Assembly (NCBI GenBank): GCA_029861795.1
Contig: JAOTYS010000131.1
Coordinates: 1 to 10,580, forward strand
From: Gammaproteobacteria bacterium
GTDB taxonomy: Bacteria > Pseudomonadota > Gammaproteobacteria > Arenicellales > JAOTYS01
DNA: 10,580 nucleotides
Reading direction: 5' to 3'
Part shown: in pieces, positions 1-5,563 of the stretch
Layout: the number at the start of each line of letters is the position of its first letter
Numbering within the stretch: position 1 is the first letter of the stretch
Translations under genes and position numbers: made by a program
The notes under the pieces: model-generated
What the model saw: only the letters and a program-made list of their open reading frames with translations
Told to the model about the DNA's origin: nothing
Databases searched by the model: none

Positions 1-159
1 GGGTGATGTAGCTTGCGACTGTAAACCCTTGGCCTTGGATAGACGGCAATCGCTTTATTGTCTCAAATACAGTGGCATATCACGTCTTATGGCGCTTCGA
101 TGTTTAAGCGGCCATAGGGTCAAATTAGCTTTTTGTACATATCTCGGATCAACGTAGCG
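1..159. other. No gene seen at left edge
   Basis: I see no convincing coding sequence, RNA gene or terminator between the window edge and the end of the broken dioxygenase gene. All frames are interrupted by stops and show no recognisable motif. Confidence 0.5.
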
Positions 160-603
160 TCAGCTTACGCAGAGGACGTGATCAAGAATGCCTTTGTCCG
201 GATTGGTGGTGCGAACGGAATCGGCATCCCAATGGCCGAAAGGTTCCTCACCTCGGACCAGTGAGGCGGTGCGTCGACCGATGTAGGTCTCACATGGGTT
301 GGAATGTAAAACAGTCCTAAACCGATACGCAGGGCATCGGTCTCGTTGGGTTTCGAACTGTGCACGATGCGTTCGTGGTGACAGGAGAATTGTCCTGTCC
401 TGAGCTCGAATTCGATGGCGTCGTCGATCCCCTCGATGGACTGGCCCTGGGCTAACAGGTTTTTCTCGTGAAATGTCTCGACATGGGAATAGGCGTCACC
501 AAGATGCGACTTCGGCGTCGCCGGGATCAATTCCACGGAATGGCAATAGATATCCGTATTTTCGGTAGAAAGCGACCTGGTCGTCCGTTAGTATTTTTGC
601 GAT
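160..603 (-). pseudogene. Remnant of a phytanoyl-CoA dioxygenase (PhyH) family gene
   Basis: Intact PhyH-family proteins are Fe(II)/2-oxoglutarate-dependent oxygenases of roughly 270-300 residues. Here three pieces lie in order but in different frames. The N-terminal piece (about 540-600) reads ILTDDQVAFYRKYGYLLP, a typical family start. At about 537-548 it jumps directly to the C-terminal region, in another frame (VELIPATPKSHLGD, then HHERIVHSSKPN and RIGLGLFYIPTHVR, down to about 288). A 1-nt loss near 285-288 shifts the frame again, and the family's usual tail continues (YIGRRTASLVRGEEPFGHW) to a TGA at 160-162. By family length about 120-150 codons are missing, including the region of the HxD iron ligands; the distal His region is kept. 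The expected start position (601-603) reads ATC, perhaps a mutated ATG. The gene is non-functional. Family assignment comes from remembered motifs and is fairly secure; the natural substrate cannot be told. Confidence 0.8.
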
Positions 604-752
604 CTCGGGCTCTCTAAATTTTCGGGGGGCATGTGTCGATAATCTTAAGGTAAATTCCTCAAGAACGCTCGATAAGTTCGCACAGGTCCACTTATAAGCG
701 TCGAGTGACATCGTGCTTGCATGGTGTTGACCGTCAAGCAAGTGTTTCAAGC

Positions 753-965
753 TTAGTTCTCTCGTCGGTATCTATGCAGTGTTTGATCCCAAACATCCTG
801 CGATCTGCGTCGCCCCGCTTTTCGGCGACGGTCATCTTTATCTGGCTCCCAACGAACGTCCGTTCGACGTTCACTCTGCACGCGCCGATCCTGTCTGCGT
901 CGCTCATCACCCGGATTGATACCTTCAGTACCAATGTTGCATCCTATTCTTGTTACTGTCCCCAC
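753..965 (-). CDS. Small Arg-rich protein, copy A (possibly a remnant)
   Basis: This is a 70-residue hydrophilic protein of unknown function. Its centre (residues 32-53) reads ERRTDVRWEPDKDDRR and then RKAGRR, and it matches a segment of a second small protein at 1867-2064: ERR, R, an aromatic, EP, K, RR and GRR fall at the same spacing in both. Preceding residues add more Arg pairs (ERRRQDRR). No signal peptide or membrane segment is visible. The start used is a GTG at 963-965 with no good ribosome-binding site; the frame is open back to a TGA near 990, so the true start is uncertain. It lies 40 nt downstream of the pilin stop on the same strand and could be co-transcribed with it. The conserved motif argues that this frame, not the overlapping ones, is or was coding. 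It may be a decaying copy. Confidence 0.45.
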   Translation of the reverse strand: MGTVTRIGCNIGTEGINPGDERRRQDRRVQSERRTDVRWEPDKDDRRRKAGRRRSQDVWDQTLHRYRREN

Positions 966-1005
966 TATCGCTACCCCATTGTAAGACGATCAGAACATTT
1001 GAGGA

Positions 1006-1428
1006 TCACCGACATTCGGCTGGACGGTATCTGGTGGGAAGAGTCCCAGAAGTCCTACTACACGCCCACCTGATAGATCCAGTGCCAGTGCCGGGCACAA
1101 GCAGAAGAGTGCTGCCCTGTATCTCAGGCTGATTACTGTACGTTATTGTGATAATCCCGCTCGCGCCTACTGCGAGACTGGACACATAGTTGCCTGCAAT
1201 GCTGGTCGATGGAGCAAGCCCGACGGCTGTGTTGGATTGAGGAATAACTCCGGCTGAATGCCATGTTTCGCTTACTCCTAATTTGGCGGGATGTGACAAA
1301 TACAAACCCTCAGCCACCATTTCGCGGATAGTGTATTCCTGATAAGTCGGAATCGCTACACCGGCCAGGATGCCGATGATCCCAACCACCGTCATCAGTT
1401 CGATGACTGTAAAACCATATTGTTTCAT
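1006..1428 (-). CDS. Type IV pilin (PilA-like major pilin)
   Basis: A 140-residue prepilin that would be processed at the inner membrane and assembled into a type IV pilus for adhesion, twitching or DNA uptake. The short leader MKQYG ends in Gly5; the mature protein starts at Phe6 and carries the conserved Glu at mature position 5 (Glu10). A hydrophobic helix (residues 6-27, FTVIELMTVVGIIGILAGVA) is followed by IPTYQEYTIR, the typical alpha1 continuation. The body contains the family's GLAPSTSIAGNYVSSLAVGA stretch, and the C-terminus has Cys123 and Cys139, which would form the D-region disulfide. Length is normal. A ribosome-binding site (AAGGGAG) sits about 10 nt before the ATG. No pilus assembly or prepilin peptidase genes are nearby, so this is an orphan or extra pilin. 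It looks intact although the neighbourhood is decayed. Confidence 0.93.
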   Translation of the reverse strand: MKQYGFTVIELMTVVGIIGILAGVAIPTYQEYTIREMVAEGLYLSHPAKLGVSETWHSAGVIPQSNTAVGLAPSTSIAGNYVSSLAVGASGIITITYSNQPEIQGSTLLLVPGTGTGSIRWACSRTSGTLPTRYRPAECR

Positions 1429-1866
1429 GACTCAGACACTCCCTTACTGAAGCTGACTTGATATTTTTTGGAAAGTCTCGCGAAACGGAGATTCTTCCCC
1501 CACGAGCTGTAACATACACAGGTACCGTTGTGACGACCATTGTACCGATGGCCAATAAGTGCCGGCACACTCGGTTATGACCGACTCACAGCAGGATCTC
1601 TATGACGATCGTTGACGCTAGTGCATCTAGAAGAAAGCAATTCGAAGAGGAAAAAGAGTCTTCGGCAATGAACCAATGCGTTCAACTGAATCAACTTAGC
1701 GATGCGGCGGGAATTCAGTTACATGAAGCTCCAACAAGAAGTGGACGAGTCCCTTTCTGGTTTTGTTGGTGCTGGTGTGGTTACCGGGACGAGTTATGTT
1801 CTTCGGCTATAGACCGATCAGATGCCACAAACACACGCAAGGAATTACGTGCGCCTCCTTCGCTAC
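1429..1866. other. Gene-poor stretch between pilin and small gene copy B
   Basis: This holds the upstream region of the pilin gene and no gene I can support. Longer open frames on either strand have low-complexity, unnatural compositions. A 36-codon plus-strand frame at 1702-1812 (starting MRREFSYMKLQQ) ends in a hydrophobic Gly/Val-rich segment (GFVGAGVVTGTSYVLRL) and could be a short membrane peptide or a fragment of a larger anchor region, but it lacks a good ribosome-binding site. Confidence 0.4.
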
Positions 1867-2064
1867 TCAGCAGAGGCCGAGGCTCTCCCCACCACGTCTT
1901 CCGTGGCCGGATCGACGGTTCCACTTGCCGGGTTCAAATCGAGTCTCAGCGCGACGCTCTAATCCCAGTCGCTGTTCCCCCTTACGCCGCCCGGCCCCTT
2001 GACAACGGGTGTCCGGATTAGGCCGAGCACGATCCAAACTGGCTTTCCAATCTAAGGTTGCCAT
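1867..2064 (-). CDS. Small Arg-rich protein, copy B
   Basis: A 65-residue protein of unknown function. Residues 36-57 (ERRAETRFEPGKWNRR, then SGHGRR) share the motif of the small protein at 753-965, with identical residues at ERR, R, EP, K, RR and GRR and conservative Phe/Trp, Glu/Asp and Asn/Asp exchanges. The N-terminal part (MATLDWKASLDRARPNP) is not shared. The start is well supported: ATG at 2062-2064 is preceded by GAGAAGGA with 6 nt spacing. No membrane segment or signal peptide is visible. The protein is strongly basic, which would fit nucleic-acid or anionic-partner binding, but no function is shown. The C-terminus (GGESLGLC) differs from copy A and may reflect a late frameshift. It lies about 440 nt upstream of the pilin gene on the same strand. 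Confidence 0.5.
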   Translation of the reverse strand: MATLDWKASLDRARPNPDTRCQGAGRRKGEQRLGLERRAETRFEPGKWNRRSGHGRRGGESLGLC

Positions 2065-2524
2065 TCTCGGTCCTTCTCAAACAACAAAAAACAATGTGTA
2101 AACAAAAAATACCACCTAGGGAACTTAGAATATCGTGGACCGGGCCTGCTGGCTATTGGACTAATGTACAATTCCTCGTCCCATGGAGACGTCAGAGGCT
2201 TGGTTACTCGAACGCGCGCGTCGCGAAAATGACGAAGAGTTATGTAAATCAAGGAATCAAAGAGCCAAGGGGTCGGAGTGGCCCGTTTGCTTCAAATATC
2301 GAATGTAAATCGGATCCCAATGGTCGGCATTTCTTGACTAACCGAGCGCTACAGACACGTAAGGTGTGCCGCATGAACAGAATTATCTCATCGTTTGCAG
2401 GGAAATATTGTTAGTATTTTGTGTCGTAACTGGTGATTGACTTCAAGACGCGGCCGGCGTTTCCTTGGTAACATCTCTTAGTTCACGTCTTTGAATCTCC
2501 GCTAAGACCTCGTTTTCGAGTTAG
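2065..2524. other. Gene-poor stretch before the class V aminotransferase
   Basis: No gene here can be supported. A plus-strand frame of 118 codons (2058-2414) has unnatural composition. Inside it, in another frame, a 41-codon frame at 2183-2308 (METSEAWLLERARRENDEEL at its start) has a more protein-like composition but no good ribosome-binding site and no recognised family. TTGACT hexamers near 2334 and 2436 lack convincing -10 partners. The stretch presumably holds the promoter of the gene at 2525. Confidence 0.4.
2071..2078 (-). promoter_or_regulatory. Ribosome-binding site of small gene copy B
   Basis: The minus strand reads GAGAAGGA six nucleotides before the ATG at 2062-2064. This is a near-ideal Shine-Dalgarno sequence and the main support, besides the shared motif, for that short gene being expressed. 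Confidence 0.55.
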
Positions 2525-3745
2525 ATGAAAGACCACTACTACTTTGATAACGCATCGACCAGTTGGCCGAAACCTGAACTGGTGTACACCACCATGGATC
2601 GGGAGATGCGTACCCATGGAGTGAACCCAGGGCGTTCCGGCTATTCGTTGGCGCTGGAGGCCGAGCAGCTGGTACTCGAAACGAGGAAAAATTTGGCAGA
2701 GTTCTTCAATTGCCCGGGTGATGCTAATCGTCTGGTATTCACTCAAAATGCTACCGATTCGCTGAACATCGCCTTGTTTGGGGTGCTGCGGGAGGGGGAC
2801 CATGTAGTCACCACGCGGATTGAGCATAACTCGGTGCTGCGCCCGCTTAAGTATCTGGAACAGGACTTTGGGGTCAGCGTGACGTATGTCGGACATGATG
2901 CACAGGGATACGTCGATCCCGAAGATATCCGCCTAGCGATCACTTCCGCTACTCGGATGATAGTGATCAACCATGGCTCAAATGTGATCGGCACCGTTCA
3001 AGATCTCACCGCGATCGGCAACATCTCGCGTGAAGCGGGGACCCTATTCGTTGTCGACACCTGTCAGACGGCCGGGGTACTGGCCATCGATTGTGAAAGA
3101 GATCACATCGATATTCTCACCTTCACCGGACATAAAGGGCTGTTTGGGCCCATGGGTATTGGTGGCATGTATGTGCTCGAGGGCGTAGACATACGACCGG
3201 TTCGTTTCGGCGGTACCGGTGTCGATTCCATCTCTCCTTATCAGCCCGAGAGTTACCCACACCATCTAGAAGCGGGAACCATCAGTGTCCCTGGCATCGC
3301 AGGTCTCAACGGCGCGCAGCAATGGTTTGCAGAATTGGGTCGTGAGCTCGCGCAAGATCGCGCCAGCAAGTTGTCGCACCGTGAAGCATGTTCGGTCGCG
3401 CTCCAGGCCATTCACGATAAAGAGATGGGACATACCTTCGCGTTGGAGCAGGCGTTCCGTGCACTAGAGGGGGTCACTGTGTACGGGCCAACCCAGAAAG
3501 AACATCGTGTGGCGACCTTATCGATCAATGTGGATGCGCTGCCAGCCGAGCAAGTGGGAGAAATGCTAGACGCGGACTATCACATTTGCGTGCGCACCGG
3601 ATTACATTGTGCGCCGTTGGTGCACCAAGATGCGGGCACGGTGGAGCAGGGCGGCACGGTACGTTTTTCCCCCGGTTACTTCACCCAAGACGAGGACATA
3701 GCGCACGCGATCAACGCGATCACTGAAATTGCGAAACAAGGCTGA
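2525..3745 (+). CDS. Class V aminotransferase, cysteine desulfurase-like
   Basis: A complete 406-residue PLP enzyme of the cysteine desulfurase/selenocysteine lyase group. It would take sulfur from cysteine to form alanine and an enzyme persulfide, or act on a related substrate, in the cytosol. Visible landmarks: N-terminal YYFDNASTSWPKPELVY (5-21) and NPGRSGYSLALEA (34-46), typical of the subfamily often annotated simply as 'cysteine desulfurase family protein'; EHNS with His101; VVDTCQTAGV with Asp178 and Gln181; the PLP-binding Lys204 in FTGHKGLFGP; and the catalytic-loop Cys362 in RTGLHCAPLVH. The protein is slightly longer than the family's usual 380 or so residues, with extra sequence around 268-303. 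The start ATG has only a weak ribosome-binding site, but the family's N-terminus begins right there. No Fe-S assembly or sulfur-carrier gene is adjacent, so its partner is unknown. It converges with the M23 peptidase gene, with 19 bp between. Confidence 0.93.
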   Translation: MKDHYYFDNASTSWPKPELVYTTMDREMRTHGVNPGRSGYSLALEAEQLVLETRKNLAEFFNCPGDANRLVFTQNATDSLNIALFGVLREGDHVVTTRIEHNSVLRPLKYLEQDFGVSVTYVGHDAQGYVDPEDIRLAITSATRMIVINHGSNVIGTVQDLTAIGNISREAGTLFVVDTCQTAGVLAIDCERDHIDILTFTGHKGLFGPMGIGGMYVLEGVDIRPVRFGGTGVDSISPYQPESYPHHLEAGTISVPGIAGLNGAQQWFAELGRELAQDRASKLSHREACSVALQAIHDKEMGHTFALEQAFRALEGVTVYGPTQKEHRVATLSINVDALPAEQVGEMLDADYHICVRTGLHCAPLVHQDAGTVEQGGTVRFSPGYFTQDEDIAHAINAITEIAKQG

Positions 3746-3764
3746 GGCTTGTGGGATGCAGGCT

Positions 3765-4625
3765 TTAGCCAGACGGCATGGGTCCTACCAATATTTGTGG
3801 ATCCAAACGCTGTTCAAGCAGATTGATACGCCAGTCCAAATGAGCACCGGTCGCTCTACCCGTGGCGCCCACTTCAGCAATAGGCTCGCCTTGTTTGACC
3901 TTTTGTCCCTCGGTCACCAGTGCTTTATGGAGATGGATAAACGTGGAAGACAAGCCGTGGCCGTGGTCGAGGATCAGGGTCCCGCCGGAGTAGAACATGT
4001 CGGGATGGGATAGGCTGACCACGCCGTCCGCTGGAGCCACCACAACCGTTCCCGTGGGCGCCGCGATGTCTACGCCGTAGTGGGGCCGGCGCGGTTCTCC
4101 ATTGAGTATCCGCTGACTGCCATAAACTCCTGAAATTCTCCCAGTCAAAGGCCACTGGAACCCGGAAAGAAAATCTGTGCGTGGGTCATCACGTTGCCGA
4201 GTCTTCTTCACCAGTTCTATTTCCGTACGGATCCTTACAAGATCCTCTTCGCTAGGCGTGACCTTGCTAGGTGGTAGTCCGTCAATTTTTTGAACGTTGT
4301 ATTGACGTTTTTCGATTTCCACAATGCGATGATCGCTAGAGCCATCCGGATAACTAACGACGAGCTGCGTACGCAGCGCTGCATCGCGCCCAAAGCCGAT
4401 CAGAAACACACCGTCGGTCGATACCCGGACCGATCGATCGCCAAATCTGACGCTGGCGTTGGGATCGGTGAGACCACGCACCAAACCGCCTTGAATGAGG
4501 TTCCCTTCTAGTTGAAGTTTGTTTGCTTGTAGTGTTGGTGAGACGAACAGTGAGAGGACGCAAATAGTGGCGCAGAAAAGTTTTTTTGCCACGGGCGGAC
4601 ATAATCGAGTAGGCCGCTGCGTCAT
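3765..4625 (-). CDS. Secreted M23 family metallopeptidase (peptidoglycan hydrolase-like)
   Basis: A 286-residue exported protein, probably a zinc endopeptidase (or a degenerate relative) acting on peptidoglycan cross-links in the periplasm. The N-terminus (MTQRPTRLCPPVAKK, then hydrophobic LFCATICVLSLFV, and a likely cleavage site at LQA near residue 34) is a signal peptide. An N-terminal beta domain (about 36-110) is followed by a linker and the M23/LytM domain (about 155-275). Metal-site motifs are His182 and Asp186 (HYGVD), His231 in HLH, and GAHLDW with His262 and Asp264. The last motif is HLD where classical members have HLH; I recall this variant in a proteobacterial subfamily. The start at 4625 is preferred over one 117 nt upstream because it gives a clean signal peptide, follows the regulator stop by 5 nt and has AGGA 8 nt upstream. 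It is probably co-transcribed with the TetR gene. Confidence 0.9.
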   Translation of the reverse strand: MTQRPTRLCPPVAKKLFCATICVLSLFVSPTLQANKLQLEGNLIQGGLVRGLTDPNASVRFGDRSVRVSTDGVFLIGFGRDAALRTQLVVSYPDGSSDHRIVEIEKRQYNVQKIDGLPPSKVTPSEEDLVRIRTEIELVKKTRQRDDPRTDFLSGFQWPLTGRISGVYGSQRILNGEPRRPHYGVDIAAPTGTVVVAPADGVVSLSHPDMFYSGGTLILDHGHGLSSTFIHLHKALVTEGQKVKQGEPIAEVGATGRATGAHLDWRINLLEQRLDPQILVGPMPSG

Positions 4626-4630
4626 GGTTG

Positions 4631-5266
4631 CTATCCTGTTATTGCGATGTGATTGGGAAACAATGCGGCTAGGTAATTGAGACATGTCCTGCGCGCATCG
4701 GCGCGCTTGAACTGTTGGGGTTGCAGCAGTAGGTTCAGCCAAAGCCCATCCACCAGTGCGGTAATGCCGTTGGCCACAATATCGACATCTATTTTGTCAT
4801 AGCCGCCATCGGTGATCAGTTGTTGTGCGAGATCACGCACCACGTCGACATATTCTCGATCTAAGTCCTCACACAGTTTCAAATATGTGGGTCGAGATTT
4901 CGCCTCGCCCCAAAACGCACACCATACCGCGATCTTCTTGCGGTTACACACGCGCGGATCAAAGTCGAGATCGATCAGCGCTTTGAGCCGCACCGCCGGG
5001 TCGGCCCCAGCTTGCTCCAGCGCATCGGTCCACGCGGATTTGTACTCTTCCGCCAGATGGCGCAACGTCTCTACCAATAATATCTCCTTGCTGCGAAAGT
5101 GGAGGTTCACAATTCCTTGCGATAGGCCTGCGCCTTCCGCGACCTTGGCCAGCGTGGTCTCGGCAAAACCGCGTTTGGCGATAGAGTCGATGGTGGACTT
5201 GATTAATTGCTCGCGACGGAATTCTTTGGCGGCTGTGCGGCTTTTAAGGGCAAGATTGGCGGACAT
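4631..5266 (-). CDS. TetR family regulator, BetI-like
   Basis: A complete 211-residue DNA-binding protein, probably a ligand-released repressor. The N-terminal TetR domain (about 15-62) has the helix-turn-helix LAKVAEGAGLSQGIVNLHF (39-57). The C-terminal domain resembles the BetI-type ligand domain: VWCAFWGEAKSRPTYLKLCE (114-133) and NGITALVDGLWLNLLL (166-181). BetI itself senses choline, and relatives sense varied small molecules, so the name says little about this ligand. The gene is divergent from the flavoprotein operon, sharing a roughly 300-bp control region with an 18-bp palindrome, so it likely regulates that operon and itself. The M23 gene starts 5 nt after its stop, so both may be transcribed together. 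The start ATG at 5264-5266 has a weak ribosome-binding site, but no better start is seen. Confidence 0.9.
   Translation of the reverse strand: MSANLALKSRTAAKEFRREQLIKSTIDSIAKRGFAETTLAKVAEGAGLSQGIVNLHFRSKEILLVETLRHLAEEYKSAWTDALEQAGADPAVRLKALIDLDFDPRVCNRKKIAVWCAFWGEAKSRPTYLKLCEDLDREYVDVVRDLAQQLITDGGYDKIDVDIVANGITALVDGLWLNLLLQPQQFKRADARRTCLNYLAALFPNHIAITG
4634..4637 (-). promoter_or_regulatory. Ribosome-binding site deciding the M23 peptidase start
   Basis: The minus strand reads AGGA just before the last codon junction of the TetR gene, 8 nt ahead of the ATG at 4623-4625. It supports this start over the upstream in-frame ATG inside the regulator gene and points to translational linkage of the two genes. 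Confidence 0.55.
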
Positions 5267-5300
5267 GTTCGGTTTGTAGCGAAATATTAGAGTAGGAAAG

Positions 5301-5332
5301 AATACATAAAAATGAGAAAAAGTCTATGTATT
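5301..5332. repeat. Inverted repeat near the regulator gene
   Basis: The arms AATACATA (5301-5308) and TATGTATT (5325-5332) are perfect complements separated by 16 nt, in an A/T-rich segment 35-66 nt before the TetR start. It could be a second protein-binding site or part of the regulator's promoter. A minus-strand promoter candidate (TAGACT, 16-nt spacer, TATTCT) overlaps it. A/T-rich repeats of this size can arise by chance. Confidence 0.35.
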
Positions 5333-5354
5333 TTAAGAGAGTAGCGATAAAAAA

Positions 5355-5372
5355 TGACTGAATATTCATTCA
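5355..5372. promoter_or_regulatory. Candidate TetR operator (18-bp palindrome)
   Basis: TGACTGAATATTCATTCA is an 18-bp inverted repeat with a single mismatched pair and a perfect 10-bp core, TGAATATTCA. Size and symmetry fit a TetR-dimer site. It lies in the divergent region between the BetI-like regulator and the flavoprotein operon, 6 nt upstream of the -35 box of the best plus-strand promoter candidate. Binding by this regulator is inferred from position. Confidence 0.6.
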
Positions 5373-5378
5373 AACTCA

Positions 5379-5407
5379 TGGACAAGTGTCTGTTCGGCAT
5401 GTAATCA
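5379..5407 (+). promoter_or_regulatory. Candidate sigma70 promoter of the flavoprotein operon
   Basis: TGGACA (5379-5384, five of six consensus bases) and TAATCA (5402-5407, a moderate -10) are separated by 17 nt. An alternative -10, TATAAC at 5418-5423, is closer to consensus but lacks a good -35. Either would leave a 5' leader of about 140-150 nt before the first gene. Confidence 0.4.
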
Positions 5408-5563
5408 TGGGCTCGCCTATAACCACCAGATCTCTAGTTATCACGCCAAACTGAGCTGCGTCTCAGACTCAACAGTCCCACGGATAACAAGAGACTGGAT
5501 GACCGCACGTGAGTCCGTCAGATCACTTGCGGGGTGCTGTCGCAAAGTCGAACGAAGCTGTCA

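Noticed and set aside
734..934. 66-codon minus-strand frame with a faint likeness to a PilZ-domain C-terminus (FGIKHCIDTDERTKLETLA)
   Set aside because: The likeness is weak, the PilZ RxxxR and DxSxxG motifs are missing, and the overlapping frame carries the motif shared with the gene at 1867-2064.
705..1073. 122-codon plus-strand open frame
   Set aside because: It is antisense to the Arg-rich small gene and the end of the pilin, with Ser-rich unnatural composition and no motif.
1550..1565. Possible sigma54 promoter for the pilin (GGCAC...TTGGC on the minus strand)
   Set aside because: The spacing between the GG and GC elements is 9 nt rather than the required 10, and the -12 element is poor.
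1922..1945. GGGTTCAAATC resembling a tRNA T-loop
   Set aside because: The flanking five bases do not pair (CCGGG against CGAGT), and no acceptor stem or anticodon arm is found around it; the segment is better explained by the small minus-strand gene.
1602..2021. 139-codon plus-strand open frame
   Set aside because: It has Cys/Trp/Arg-rich composition with no recognisable family, and it overlaps the better supported minus-strand small gene.
3741..3770. Bidirectional terminator between the convergent class V aminotransferase and M23 genes
   Set aside because: Only a 4-bp GGCT/AGCC pairing is seen and there is no T-run, too weak to call.
4812..5279. 155-codon plus-strand open frame
   Set aside because: It is entirely antisense to the well-supported TetR gene, with Ser/Arg-rich shadow composition.
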